This document shows positions 8,941 through 21,494 of a DNA stretch of 64,000 bases, piece by piece; within the stretch, counting starts at the first letter, position 1; each line of letters opens with the position of its first letter. The notes beneath the pieces were generated by a model that was not told where the DNA came from, searched no databases, and worked only from the letters and a program-made list of their open reading frames with translations. The position numbers and the translations under genes were made by a program. The DNA lies in contig NZ_AKFJ01000004.1 of NCBI RefSeq assembly GCF_000272475.1, forward strand, positions 33,104 through 97,103, given 5' to 3'. The stretch is from Novosphingobium sp. Rr 2-17 (GTDB taxonomy: Bacteria; Pseudomonadota; Alphaproteobacteria; Sphingomonadales; Sphingomonadaceae).

Positions 8941-10419
8941 ATGAACATGACACACCCCTTTCGTGATGCCGACGGGGACAAGCTGCGCGAAGAGTGCGGC
9001 ATATTCGGCGTGATCGGCTCTCGTGAAGCCGCCGCCATCGCTGCGGCCGGGCTGCATTCGCTGCAGCATCGCGGGCAGGAGGCGGTGGGCATCACCAGCT
9101 TCTCCGGCTCCGAGTTCCACTCGCACCGCGGCCTGGGCCATGTGGCGCAAGTGTTCTCCGCGCGTGAGCTGGCGACGTTGCCGGGCACGATGGCGTCGGG
9201 GCACGTTCGCTATTCGACCACCGGCGGATCGGGCCTGCGCAACGTGCAGCCCTTGTTCGCGGACCTGGCCGACGGCGGTTTTGCGATCGCCCACAACGGC
9301 AACATCTCCAACGCGATGACGCTCAAGCACGATCTGGTGTCGAAAGGTTCGATCTTCCAATCGACCTCGGACACCGAGGTCATCATCCACCTCGTCGCCA
9401 CCAGCCGCTATCCCACCCTGCTCGATCGCTTCGTCGATGCGCTGCGGATGGTCGAGGGTGCTTATTCGCTGATCTGCATGACGCCCGAAGGCATGATCGC
9501 CTGCCGTGATCCGCTGGGCATCCGCCCCTTGGTAATGGGCCGCATCGGCGATGCCACCGTGTTCGCATCCGAAACCGTGGCGTTCGACGTGATCGGCGCC
9601 GAGTTCATCCGCTCGATCGAGCCGGGCGAACTGGTTCAGGTGGATCACAAGGGCACGATTTCCAGCCACCGCCCATTCGGCAGCCCTTCGCCGCGCCCCT
9701 GCATCTTCGAGCACGTCTATTTCAGCCGCCCCGATTCGGTGATGGATGGCTTGTCGGTCTATCAAGTGCGCAAGCAGATCGGCGTCGAACTGGCCAAGGA
9801 AGCCTTCGCTGACGCCGACGTGGTGATCCCGGTGCCCGACAGCGGCGTGCCGGCGGCGATTGGTTATGCCCAGCAATCGGGCATCCCGTTCGAACTGGGC
9901 ATCATCCGCTCGCACTATGTGGGCCGCACCTTCATCCAGCCGGGTGACGCGGCGCGCCATGCCGACGTGAAGCGCAAGCACAATGCCAACCGCGCCGTCG
10001 TGGAAGGCAAGCGGATCGTCCTGATCGACGATTCGATCGTGCGGGGCACCACGTCCAAAAAGATCGTCGAGATGATGCGCGATGCCGGCGCTTCGGAAGT
10101 CCACATGCGGATCGCCAGCCCGCCGACCGAGCATTCGTGCTTCTACGGCGTCGATACGCCCGAGCGCTCCAAGCTGCTGGCCGCCACCATGGACACCCAG
10201 GCGATGGCCGACTTCATCCAGGCCGACAGCCTCGCCTTCGTGTCGATCGACGGCCTCTATCGCGCCGTGGGTGAGGAAAAGCGCGAGAAGAAGTGCCCGC
10301 AGTTCTGCGATGCCTGCTTCAGCGGCGAATATCCCACCAAGCTGACCGACTTCACCGAGCGCTTCGCCGCCTCCACCGCAGCCGCTGCCACGACCGCCGC
10401 CGAGCTGGATGCTGCGTGA
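8941..10419 (+). CDS. purF: Amidophosphoribosyltransferase
   Basis: 492 residues. It catalyses the first step of purine synthesis, PRPP plus glutamine to phosphoribosylamine. The glutaminase nucleophile is the Cys in REECGIFGVIG, exposed after removal of a short propeptide as in the Bacillus-type enzyme. The PRPP loop is VLIDDSIVRGTTS. Cysteines in PRPCIFEHVYF, EHSCFYGVD and CPQFCDACFSGEYP match the ligand positions of the [4Fe-4S] cluster of the Bacillus-type enzymes. The SDR gene follows with a GTGA overlap. Confidence 0.97.
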   Translation: MNMTHPFRDADGDKLREECGIFGVIGSREAAAIAAAGLHSLQHRGQEAVGITSFSGSEFHSHRGLGHVAQVFSARELATLPGTMASGHVRYSTTGGSGLRNVQPLFADLADGGFAIAHNGNISNAMTLKHDLVSKGSIFQSTSDTEVIIHLVATSRYPTLLDRFVDALRMVEGAYSLICMTPEGMIACRDPLGIRPLVMGRIGDATVFASETVAFDVIGAEFIRSIEPGELVQVDHKGTISSHRPFGSPSPRPCIFEHVYFSRPDSVMDGLSVYQVRKQIGVELAKEAFADADVVIPVPDSGVPAAIGYAQQSGIPFELGIIRSHYVGRTFIQPGDAARHADVKRKHNANRAVVEGKRIVLIDDSIVRGTTSKKIVEMMRDAGASEVHMRIASPPTEHSCFYGVDTPERSKLLAATMDTQAMADFIQADSLAFVSIDGLYRAVGEEKREKKCPQFCDACFSGEYPTKLTDFTERFAASTAAAATTAAELDAA

Positions 10420-11135
10420 GCGATCGCAGCTTTGAAGGCCAGGTCGCGCTCGTCACCGGCGCGAGTCGCGGGATTGGTGCGGCCACCGCAACGGCGCTGG
10501 CGGCCAAGGGCGCGCATGTCGTACTGACCGGGCGTGATACCAAGGCGCTCGAAGTGGTCGAGGATGCGATCTTCGCAAATGGCGGTTCGTCCACCATCGC
10601 GCCGGTCGATCTGGTCGAGCCCGACGGCATCGCCCGTCTGGCAAGCGCGATCCAGCAGCGCTGGGGCAAGCTCGACGTGCTGGTAATCAACGCCGCGATC
10701 CTGCCCGAATTGACCAGCGTGGCCGACATCGACCAGAAGGTGTTCAACAAGGCGCTGACCACCAACGTGCTGGCGACGCAGGCGCTGATCGCCAATTTCG
10801 ATCCGCTGCTGCGCAAGAGCGACAACGGGCGGGTGATCGGCATGACGTCCACCGTGGCCCAATCGCCCCGCGCCTTCTGGGGCGCCTATGCCGCCACCAA
10901 GGCCGCGTTCGAAGTGCTGCTGGACTGCTACGCGCAGGAAACCGCGAACATCTCCAAGGTCCGCGTCGCCATCGTCGATCCGCGCGCCACCCGCACCGCG
11001 ATGCGCGCGCGTGCTTATCCGGGAGAGGCCCCGGCATCGGTGAAACCACCCGAAGTCGTAGCCGATCGCCTGGTCGCGCTATTGGCCGAACCGTTCTCTA
11101 GCGGACATCGCGAAGGCGTTAACCAGTCGGCTTAA
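10416..11135 (+). CDS. SDR family oxidoreductase
   Basis: 239 residues from a GTG that overlaps the purF stop (GTGA). The NAD(P)-binding TGASRGIGAATA motif starts near residue 15, the catalytic Ser lies in GMTSTVAQ and the catalytic Tyr/Lys pair in AYAATKAAFE. This is a classical short-chain dehydrogenase/reductase. The substrate cannot be deduced. Coupling to purF is common in sphingomonads in the writer's experience, but it does not imply a purine-related role. Confidence 0.88.
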   Translation: MSDRSFEGQVALVTGASRGIGAATATALAAKGAHVVLTGRDTKALEVVEDAIFANGGSSTIAPVDLVEPDGIARLASAIQQRWGKLDVLVINAAILPELTSVADIDQKVFNKALTTNVLATQALIANFDPLLRKSDNGRVIGMTSTVAQSPRAFWGAYAATKAAFEVLLDCYAQETANISKVRVAIVDPRATRTAMRARAYPGEAPASVKPPEVVADRLVALLAEPFSSGHREGVNQSA

Positions 11136-11230
11136 CCTGACGGTAATCGCCTTAGGCCAGCTTTGCCGATTGGATGGCGCCCCACTCCCATTTTTCCTGG
11201 GGCCGCCGATAGTGCAAGGCCGGTTTAACG

Positions 11231-11572
11231 ATGGTTTCTACCGGGAAAGAACGCTACGCCACCGCCGCGCAGGAAGATCGTAGTGCCCTGCGTCGCCGAA
11301 TTTCCATCCCTGCCAATTTGCGCCCCGCCGGCGCCGAAAGCTACCAGACCGCATTATGCGATTTGTCGATCGCGGGCTTCTGCGCCACCGCAATCAACCC
11401 CGTCCATCCCGGCACGATTTGCTGGCTAACCCTTCCCGGCCTCGAATCGCTACGCGCGAAAGCAGTATGGTGGGACAACAGCCTGATCGGCTGCGCCTTC
11501 GAGCAATTGCTGACCTCGGCTGAACTGGCAAATGTGCTGGCAAAGTGGGACGCCCGTAGCGGGGAGGCCTGA
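11231..11572 (+). CDS. PilZ domain protein
   Basis: 113 residues. It has an arginine cluster (LRRRISIPANLR, the RxxxR part of the c-di-GMP site) followed about 30 residues later by DLSIAGF (the D/NxSxxG part), then a beta-barrel ending in LIGCAFEQL. These are the two halves of a c-di-GMP binding PilZ motif. It is a stand-alone domain, so probably an effector that acts through a partner. It is monocistronic. Confidence 0.8.
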   Translation: MVSTGKERYATAAQEDRSALRRRISIPANLRPAGAESYQTALCDLSIAGFCATAINPVHPGTICWLTLPGLESLRAKAVWWDNSLIGCAFEQLLTSAELANVLAKWDARSGEA

Positions 11573-11886
11573 AGGCCAGCGCCACAACGCGTTGATTTGA
11601 AAATTCTATCCCGTCGTCATTGCCCGCCGCCGGGGGCGGTGCGGCTACTGAGGCTGTTCAACCCGCCCTGGATTGCTTCGCCCTTCGGGCTCGCAACGAC
11701 GAAGGGAGGGAAAGGTATGGATGGTGCAAGGCACCCAGCACCTCTTGCATCTCCGCCTTATCTCGTCCCCACCCCCTTTTTTCGTCATTGCGAGCGCAGC
11801 GAAGCAATCCAGGGCGGTTTGCACGACCCTTGGGTCATTTCGCCAATATCCGCGTTGACGACGAGAGGCAGTTCAGCGCTCGCGGC
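11573..11886. other. Intergenic region holding dispersed-repeat material
   Basis: 314 bases between the PilZ gene and cfa, with no convincing gene. It contains the two arms of a long inverted repeat (listed separately) and a third partial match, CGTCGTCATTGC, near 11613-11624. This looks like a landing place for short dispersed palindromic elements. Confidence 0.6.
11663..11817. repeat. Inverted pair of short dispersed repeat units
   Basis: The left arm (11663-11701, CCGCCCTGGATTGCTTCG...) is the near-exact reverse complement of the right arm (11783-11817, CGTCATTGCGAG...GAAGCAATCCAGGGCGG). The arms are separated by about 80 bases. The CGTCATTGCGAGC...GAAGCAATCCAG unit resembles a palindromic dispersed repeat found in many bacterial genomes. 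A transcript could fold into a long stem-loop. Confidence 0.8.
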
Positions 11887-13197
11887 CTACCGCTTGACCA
11901 GGGTGACTTGCGCCACGTCGATGCCGCCGCCCAGGAAGCCGCCCTCGCAGTACATCAGATAGTAGCGCCATAGCCGCACGAACCGGTCATCGAAACCGGC
12001 GGGTAAGCGGCCTTGCGCCAGTGCGGCGTCGAAATTTTCGCGCCACAGCCTCAGGGTTCGGGCGTAGTCGCGCGCGAAGCCGTTGCGGTCTTGCCAGGTC
12101 AGTCCGCGTTCTTCGGCAAGACGGCGAAATTCCGGCTCGTGGATCAGCATACCACCGGGGAAGACGTAAGCCTGGATGAAGTCCGCGCCGGCGGCATAGC
12201 TTTCGAACAAATCGTCGCGGATCGAGATATACTGGATCGCCGCACGTCCGCCCGGCTTCAGGTTTCGCGCCACGCAGTCGAGGAAATCGGGCCAATAGGC
12301 GCGACCGACCGCCTCCACCATCTCGATCGAAGCGATCGCATCGTAGCTGCCGTGGTTATCCCCGCCGACATCGCGCCCGACATCGCGGTAATCCTGCTTG
12401 CGGAACTGGACCAGCCCAGGCTCTGGCGCCCAGCGCTCGCGGGCGAATTCCAGTTGCTCATCGCTGAGGCTGATCGCATCGACCCGCACTTGTTCGCGCG
12501 AGGCGAGCGTGGACGCCAGGGTGCCCCAGCCGCAGCCGATTTCCAGCACCCGCTTACCCGGAGACAGCGCCAGCCGCTGCAGGATCGCACCGACCTTGGC
12601 GGTCTGGCCCAAGTCCAATTCGTCAAAGAACTGGCTGTAGGGATTGGGGCCGCCCTTCCCCTCGTCGAACAATGCGCTGGAATAGAACATCGATCCACCC
12701 AGCCACGCCTCGTAAAAGTCGTTACCCAGATCATAGTGGACGTGGATGTTGCGCAGCGATCCGCTGCGGGTGTTGCGGTTGAAGGCGTGCAGTGCCCGCG
12801 TAAAAAGCCGCCAGGGACCGCGCGCACGGGCTGCGTCACCCAAGGTGGCGGCATTATCCATGAACAGTGCGAACAGCGGCACCGGGTCCGGGCTATCCCA
12901 CTCGCCCGCTTCCCAGGCTTGATACCAACCGACCGAGCCGGTCGTCGCCAGTCGCAGCAGTGCGCGCCAGCTTTTAAGGTGAACTTCGCAGCCGAAACCC
13001 TCACTGCGCCCACCGAGCATCCGGGTGCTGCCATCGGGGAGCGTCGCCAGGATCGAACCGCGCGCCAGACCGGCGTCGATCCGATCGAGCACGCGGGCTA
13101 CGCCGCCCGACCACAACCGCGCCAGCCAAGCCGGGCCGACGCCGATCGCACGGCCGCCCTCGACCAGGTTCCCACCTCTGCCCGTATGCGCGTTCAT
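11887..13197 (-). CDS. cfa: Cyclopropane-fatty-acyl-phospholipid synthase family methyltransferase
   Basis: About 436 residues from the ATG at 13197. After an N-terminal SCP2-like region (about 1-110), the SAM-binding core includes GSMFYSSALFD, KRVLEIGCGWGTLAS (near residue 195), ASIEMVEAVG and AYVFPGG, all typical of CFA synthases. It methylenates unsaturated acyl chains of membrane phospholipids. Some family members instead methylate other lipids, so the exact product is not certain. It lies upstream of the repeat region and downstream of the photolyase on the same strand. Confidence 0.9.
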   Translation of the reverse strand: MNAHTGRGGNLVEGGRAIGVGPAWLARLWSGGVARVLDRIDAGLARGSILATLPDGSTRMLGGRSEGFGCEVHLKSWRALLRLATTGSVGWYQAWEAGEWDSPDPVPLFALFMDNAATLGDAARARGPWRLFTRALHAFNRNTRSGSLRNIHVHYDLGNDFYEAWLGGSMFYSSALFDEGKGGPNPYSQFFDELDLGQTAKVGAILQRLALSPGKRVLEIGCGWGTLASTLASREQVRVDAISLSDEQLEFARERWAPEPGLVQFRKQDYRDVGRDVGGDNHGSYDAIASIEMVEAVGRAYWPDFLDCVARNLKPGGRAAIQYISIRDDLFESYAAGADFIQAYVFPGGMLIHEPEFRRLAEERGLTWQDRNGFARDYARTLRLWRENFDAALAQGRLPAGFDDRFVRLWRYYLMYCEGGFLGGGIDVAQVTLVKR

Positions 13198-13251
13198 GAT
13201 GCTAGGTATGAACCCGAACGCGGATCGCGGCAATCGCCTGACGACAGTGTT

Positions 13252-14649
13252 TCAACCACCCTTTGCGGTCCTCCAGGCAGCCAAGGCCCGCTCCCGCGCC
13301 TCGCGATGATCGATCAGCTTTGGGGGGTAGTTCTTGGGCCGGAACATGTCGGACGGATCGTGGATTTCCGCGTCCGAAAGCTTGGCCAGCTCAGGCACCC
13401 ATTCGCGGATGTAACCGGCAGCATCGAACTTTTCGGACTGAGACAGCGGCGCCATGATCCGGGGGAACATGTTCGCATCGATGCCCGATCCCGTCACCCA
13501 CTGCCAGTTGACCGCGTTGCTGCCATAGTCCGCATCGACCAGGGTATCCCAGAACCAGCGCTCGCCCTCGCGCCAGTCGATCAGCAAGTGCTTGATGAGG
13601 AAACTGGCCGCGATCATCCGCACCCGGTTGTGCATCCATCCGGTGGCCCACAACTGGCGCATCCCGGCATCGACGATCGGGTAGCCGGTGCGGCCCTGCT
13701 GCCATGCCTGCAGATCGGCATCGGCGGCCTGGCCAGTGCGCCATGGGAATGCACCGAAGGGATCGCGGGCAGAACGGGTGGCGTAGTCCGGGAACTGGAG
13801 GATCACGTTTTGCGCATAATCGCGCCAGGCCACTTCGCCGAGGAAGGTGTTCACCGAGCCTCCTTCATCCGCCACGGCATGCCACACTTGCGCCGGCGAA
13901 ATCTCGCCGAAATGGAGATGGGGCGAAAGCATCGAACTGCCATCGACCGAGGGCAGATTGCGCTGTGCCTCATACCGCGACGCTTCCTCAACGAAGGCGT
14001 CGAGGTGCTTGGCGGCGCCGGCCTCCCCGGGCTGCCAGGTCTTTTTCATGCCGCCGGCCCAGTCTGGCTTGCTGGGCAGCAGCTTCCAGTCGTCCAGTGT
14101 GTCGGACTTGGGCCAGTGGGCGGGCGCATCGAGCTTGGCGGGCGGATCGTGCGGTTGTGGCGGCGGCATATGCTCACGCATGGCGCGCCAGAACGGAGTG
14201 TAGATCTTGAACGGCGTGCCCGCGCCGGTGGTGATAGAGCCGGGCGGGGCGAGGTAGTTGCCATGGTGCAAGCGCAGGGTCACGGCCTTCGCCACCGCCT
14301 TTTCGGCGTTGCGCCACCAGGGTTCGTAGTGATGGACGGCGTGGATTTCGCGCGCGCCGGTTTCCTCGGCGAGGCTCGCCAGCACCGTTTCGCTGCGCCC
14401 CTTGCGCAAGATCAGCCGCGATCCCTTTGCGCGCAGGGCCTTGTCCAGGCTGTCGAGCGAATGGTGCAGCCACCACCGCGAGGCCCCGCCCATCGCGTGG
14501 TGCCGCGCCGCTTCGTCGTCCAGCACATAGACCGGGATGACCGGGCCCTTGCCAGCCGCTTCGGCAAAGGCTGGCTGATTGCACAAGCGCAAGTCGCGGC
14601 GTAGCCACACGATGGTGGGATGGGAAGACGGGGCGGGGGAAGCAGGCAT
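13252..14649 (-). CDS. phrB: Deoxyribodipyrimidine photolyase
   Basis: About 465 residues from the ATG at 14649 (MPASPAPSSHPTIVWLRRDLR), a start that clears the upstream gene. The N-terminal antenna domain (WLRRDLRLCNQPAF) is followed by the FAD-binding domain with DGSSMLSPHLHFGE, RTGYPIVDAGMRQLWATGWMHNR, the conserved Trp-rich WVTGSGID and PRIMAPLSQSEKFD. It is a class I CPD photolyase that uses blue light and FADH- to split pyrimidine dimers. It is followed by cfa, with 54 bases between. Confidence 0.95.
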   Translation of the reverse strand: MPASPAPSSHPTIVWLRRDLRLCNQPAFAEAAGKGPVIPVYVLDDEAARHHAMGGASRWWLHHSLDSLDKALRAKGSRLILRKGRSETVLASLAEETGAREIHAVHHYEPWWRNAEKAVAKAVTLRLHHGNYLAPPGSITTGAGTPFKIYTPFWRAMREHMPPPQPHDPPAKLDAPAHWPKSDTLDDWKLLPSKPDWAGGMKKTWQPGEAGAAKHLDAFVEEASRYEAQRNLPSVDGSSMLSPHLHFGEISPAQVWHAVADEGGSVNTFLGEVAWRDYAQNVILQFPDYATRSARDPFGAFPWRTGQAADADLQAWQQGRTGYPIVDAGMRQLWATGWMHNRVRMIAASFLIKHLLIDWREGERWFWDTLVDADYGSNAVNWQWVTGSGIDANMFPRIMAPLSQSEKFDAAGYIREWVPELAKLSDAEIHDPSDMFRPKNYPPKLIDHREARERALAAWRTAKGG

Positions 14650-14689
14650 GGCGCTCAAAACGTCCGTACTGGGTTGCCGTTCCCGTGCC

Positions 14690-15631
14690 TCAGCGCGCGC
14701 AAGGCGTCGGCACGGTGGCGGCGACATCGAAGCTGGTGATCGTCCTCATGCCGAAGAACCGCCCATCCCCGAACGTCACCTTGGCACTGCAGCGCTGCCG
14801 CTCGATCCGGGCGGCGGGGAGCTGCGACCAGGCCATGAACTTGATGGTTTCGGGCGTCGCCACGGCGGCGCGGGCGACGAGCGGATCGCTCATGTTGTCC
14901 GCCACCGGTGCGCCGCGTTCGATCAGGTGGCCCAAGTTCACCAGCGGATCGTAAGTCCCTTGCGTGATGCTGCCACGCTCACGCCAGACCACGTCGCGCC
15001 GCCAGAACCGGATCGGTCCCGGCGAGGCGAAGACGCGATCGGCGTGGATGCCGTCGTTGACCAGCGCCTGGCGCGCCAGTCCTGAAATGCCGATGTTGGC
15101 GAGGATGAACGCCACCAAGCCCGCCAGCGCCAGCACTGCCGGCCCCCCGGTACGCCGCTTCCGGCTCTGCCACACGCCCAGCCCCAGCATCGCCAGCACC
15201 CACGGCGTCATGATGAACAGCCCATCGGTGTGGAACCATTGCGTGCTTGCCAGCGAGAGCAGTTGCACCGCGTAGGTGTTCTGCAAATCGAGCAGCGGAT
15301 GCGTCAACGCGCCGAGGTAGCACAGCGTCACCAGCCAGCCGAACCGCATCGGCAGCCCGCTTTTGAACACGTCCCCGCGTTTGACCTGCCAGCGGTCGAG
15401 CAGCCACAGCAGCCCTGCCAGCAGCGGCGGCATCAGCAGCACTCCGCCGACCAGTCCATGGGTGAAGCCCCGGTGCATCGCCAGCGGCGCCCACGGCGAC
15501 CAGCCGAAGAACACGTCGATATCGGGCATGTTCGCCGCCAGCACGCAGGCCGCCAGCCCTTTGCGGCTGCGCTTTTTGAGGCCGGTTTCAGCCAGCGCCC
15601 AGCCGACGAGGCTGTGGGTGATGTTATCCAT
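14690..15631 (-). CDS. Membrane-bound metal-dependent hydrolase (YdjM/LexA-binding hydrolase-like)
   Basis: About 313 residues starting at MDNITHSLVGWALAETGLK, the family N-terminus with its conserved His. ANMPDIDVFFG and MHRGFTHGLVGG add the Asp and His residues expected to bind metal, and ALTHPLLDL adds another. Four to five hydrophobic segments follow (for example LLMPPLLAGLLWLLD). It belongs to the YdjM / DUF457-like integral membrane hydrolases of unknown substrate. It sits 40 bases upstream of phrB. Confidence 0.85.
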   Translation of the reverse strand: MDNITHSLVGWALAETGLKKRSRKGLAACVLAANMPDIDVFFGWSPWAPLAMHRGFTHGLVGGVLLMPPLLAGLLWLLDRWQVKRGDVFKSGLPMRFGWLVTLCYLGALTHPLLDLQNTYAVQLLSLASTQWFHTDGLFIMTPWVLAMLGLGVWQSRKRRTGGPAVLALAGLVAFILANIGISGLARQALVNDGIHADRVFASPGPIRFWRRDVVWRERGSITQGTYDPLVNLGHLIERGAPVADNMSDPLVARAAVATPETIKFMAWSQLPAARIERQRCSAKVTFGDGRFFGMRTITSFDVAATVPTPCAR

Positions 15632-15790
15632 GCGTTTGAGTGCGTTGCATGACGCGTTCATGCAGGCGGCAAAGCGCCGTGGCAAGTACGCCCCCAGAAA
15701 GCCCTCACCACTCGCCGATCGCTGCTATACAGGACGCTTGGCGACTCTGCCGTCACGCCTTTTCTGCATTCACAGGACCGACCACCACCC

Positions 15791-16273
15791 ATGACCGAAT
15801 TCGTCAATCTGCCCTACCGCCCGTGTGTCGGCGTGATGCTCGTCAATGCCGATGGAAAGGTCTTCGTGGGCAAGCGCATCGATAATCGCGAGGGCGATTG
15901 GTGGCAGATGCCCCAGGGCGGTGTCGATGACGGGGAAGACCTGGAAGCCGCCGCCTTTCGCGAGCTGGAAGAGGAAACCGGCCTGCCCGCCAGCACCGTC
16001 CAGATAATCTCCCACACGCGCGAGGAACTGCTGTATGATCTGCCGGCGGACCTGATCGGCAAGCTGTGGAAGGGCAAGTACCGTGGCCAGCGCCAGACGT
16101 GGTATCTCGCCCGCTTCGAAGGGACGGACGCCGACATCAACTTGTCCGCGCACGATCCGGCGGAGTTCTGCGAATGGCGCTGGATCGAGCCGGAACTGCT
16201 GCCCGAGCTGATCGTCCCGTTCAAGAAGCGCGTCTATCGCACGGTTCTGGAAGAATTCCGCGCCCTGATCTGA
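15791..16273 (+). CDS. rppH: RNA pyrophosphohydrolase
   Basis: 160 residues. The Nudix box GGVDDGEDLEAAAFRELEEETGL is complete (GX5EX7REUXEEXGU). RPCVGVMLVNADGKVFVGKRID and WWQMPQGGVDDGE match RppH/NudH closely. It removes pyrophosphate from the 5' end of mRNA and so starts decay. Single gene, divergent from the hydrolase gene. Confidence 0.94.
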   Translation: MTEFVNLPYRPCVGVMLVNADGKVFVGKRIDNREGDWWQMPQGGVDDGEDLEAAAFRELEEETGLPASTVQIISHTREELLYDLPADLIGKLWKGKYRGQRQTWYLARFEGTDADINLSAHDPAEFCEWRWIEPELLPELIVPFKKRVYRTVLEEFRALI

Positions 16274-16317
16274 GGCGGCCCTGAGACGGTTTGATCTGAG
16301 GCGGCGGGGACGCGGCC

Positions 16318-16824
16318 TCAGTTCTCCGAGACAACCGGGTTAGGCTTCACAGCATCGGCGCTGACCATCCGCTGCGCCGGGGGCTTGGCCATCGCGGCAG
16401 CGAGTTCGCGGGTCTCGGCGCAGTCCTTGCCGCACAGGGTCTGCAGGCGCGCGAGGTTCTTGGCGGCTTTCTCCGCCGCGCCCTTTTCGGCCAGGGCCAT
16501 GCCTTCGCCGGCGATGGCAGTCACATTGCGCGGATCGGCTGAAAGAGCTTCGCGGTAGTAATGCAGCGCCTTGCCCTGCATTCCCTGCCGGCGGGTCGCG
16601 TCGGCAAGGCCGAGGACCACTGCCACCGAACCCGGCTCCACCGTCAGCGCCGATTCGTAAGCGTCGATCGCGCCATCAAGGTTGCCGGCAGCAGCAGCGG
16701 CGCGGCCTTCCGAGAGCAGAGCGGCAGCGCGCGGATCGAGCGGGCGAGGCGTTTCGGAATAGGAAATGCTGGATGTAACGGCGACAAGCAAAGAAAGAGC
16801 AACAGCGACGGGCGTGTAACGCAT
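16318..16824 (-). CDS. Secreted TPR-repeat protein
   Basis: About 168 residues from the ATG at 16824, chosen because AAGGA precedes it at a good distance and the next residues form a signal peptide (MRYTPVAVALSLLVAVTSS). Two to three tetratricopeptide repeats follow (LLSEGRAAAAAGNLDGAIDAYESAL, VLGLADATRRQGMQGKALHYYREAL, IAGEGMALAEKGAAEKA). Two cysteines (LCGKDC) could form a disulfide. Probably a periplasmic scaffold protein; the partner is unknown. It is last in the guaB-rsmB run. Confidence 0.82.
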   Translation of the reverse strand: MRYTPVAVALSLLVAVTSSISYSETPRPLDPRAAALLSEGRAAAAAGNLDGAIDAYESALTVEPGSVAVVLGLADATRRQGMQGKALHYYREALSADPRNVTAIAGEGMALAEKGAAEKAAKNLARLQTLCGKDCAETRELAAAMAKPPAQRMVSADAVKPNPVVSEN

Positions 16825-16873
16825 CAACAGGTCCTTTGCCGAGGGCTTCGTCCTCATCATCCGATCAGGACTA

Positions 16874-18046
16874 TCATAACCGAATAAAGCGCGCGACGTA
16901 AAAGCCATCGGTCCCATCGTTGTGGGGACTGAGCCGAATGCCGGGGCCATGCTCGCGGCCTGCCGGCAACATCGGCGGATCAGCACGCCAGCCGGGGTAG
17001 CGCGCCAGAAAGCGGCGGGCTTGGTCCGCACCCTCAAAATCGAGCAACGAGCACGTCACGAACACCAGGCGCCCGCCGGGCCGCACCAGCCCCGCCGCGA
17101 TGTCGAGCAAGCGGCTTTGGGTCTGCGCATAGCGAGCAAGCTGCGTTTCGGTCAGCCGCCAGCGCGCTTCGGGGTTGCGCCGCCAGGTGCCAGTGCCCGA
17201 ACACGGCGCATCGACCAACACCGCGTCCGCCGCACCGGCGAAGCGGGAAAGCGCCTCAGTCTCGCGGTTGGGGTTCAGCAGCACGGTTTCGATGATCGTC
17301 GCCCCGGCCCGTTCCGCGCGAGGCGGCAGGCGTTGCAGCCGGGTGCGATCGGTATCCGCAGCGATCAGCGTACCGCGATTGTCCATCGCGGCGGCCAGTG
17401 CCAGGGTCTTGCCCCCTGCCCCCGCGCACAAATCGATCACCGTCTCGCCGGGTTGGGCCGCGACGGCCTCGCATGTAAGCTGAGAGCCGGTGTCCTGCAC
17501 CTCGATCGCGCCTTCCAGGTACGCGGGCGATTGTTCGATACGCGTCTCTGGCGGATAGCGCAGGCCGTTGGCAGCCACGGTGCGTTCGGAACCTTCGGGA
17601 AGGTCCAGCCGCCCGGCCTTGAGCGTGTTGACCCGAACATCCAGCGGCGCGCGGTCCATCAGGTGCGCCGCCTCTGCCGCCTCCACGCCGCTCGCTTGCA
17701 AGCGTTCCAGCAGCCAGGCTGGCGCGATGCCGGGGTCTGCCGCCACTTCATCGGCAGCAATCGGAACGGGCGCATGGCGCGAACCATCGAACAACGGGGG
17801 CAACGCCGAATCGTCCGCCGCAACCCGCAGCATCGCTGCGCGGCCACTATCAGGCACTTCGCCACACAGGCGGATGGCGCGATAGACCAGTTCGCGCACG
17901 GCCCGCCGATCGCCGCTGCCCGCAAAGCGGCGGGTGCGGAACCAGTCCCCGATCAAGCGATCCGCCGGGGCGCCATTGGCCCGGGCCGCAGCGATCACTT
18001 CGTCGAGAACCTCGATCGCGGCCTGGACGCGGGCGGCGGGGGTCAT
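16874..18046 (-). CDS. rsmB: RsmB/NOP family rRNA (cytosine-5) methyltransferase
   Basis: 390 residues. An N-terminal helical region (1-150) precedes the Rossmann methyltransferase core: motif I DLCAGAGGKTLALAA, motif IV DAPCSGTGTWRRNPE with one catalytic Cys, and motif VI VTCSLLDFE with the second Cys. The two-cysteine layout is that of RNA m5C methyltransferases. Rather than a full NusB domain, the N-terminus looks short or diverged, so the exact 16S target is inferred. It starts 9 bases after the guaB stop, so it is co-transcribed. Confidence 0.88.
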   Translation of the reverse strand: MTPAARVQAAIEVLDEVIAAARANGAPADRLIGDWFRTRRFAGSGDRRAVRELVYRAIRLCGEVPDSGRAAMLRVAADDSALPPLFDGSRHAPVPIAADEVAADPGIAPAWLLERLQASGVEAAEAAHLMDRAPLDVRVNTLKAGRLDLPEGSERTVAANGLRYPPETRIEQSPAYLEGAIEVQDTGSQLTCEAVAAQPGETVIDLCAGAGGKTLALAAAMDNRGTLIAADTDRTRLQRLPPRAERAGATIIETVLLNPNRETEALSRFAGAADAVLVDAPCSGTGTWRRNPEARWRLTETQLARYAQTQSRLLDIAAGLVRPGGRLVFVTCSLLDFEGADQARRFLARYPGWRADPPMLPAGREHGPGIRLSPHNDGTDGFYVARFIRL

Positions 18047-18055
18047 TTCCCTCCC

Positions 18056-21257
<3,202 letters not shown>

Positions 21258-21494
21258 TGCCGCCGACTATACGACAAGTTTCGGACAACGCCCGAAGATT
21301 TCACCGCCAGCGTGCTTGCAGCAACGAATTTCGGCCGCAAAGCTCAAGCTGCGGCAGGGATGCAACATCGCTGCGCCACGATCTGTCTTGCGCCCAGGCG
21401 GAACAAGGCGGCGGATAGCGTTTTGCACGTAGGCAGGGGCGGGTATCGTACCTGCTACGATCAAGACCAACAGGGCTAAGGGGCACGAGAATCA

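Noticed and set aside
11099..11136. TTAA...TTAA pair at the end of the SDR gene as a CtrA site
   Set aside because: The spacing is 9, not the 7 bases of a full CtrA box, and it lies at the gene's 3' end.
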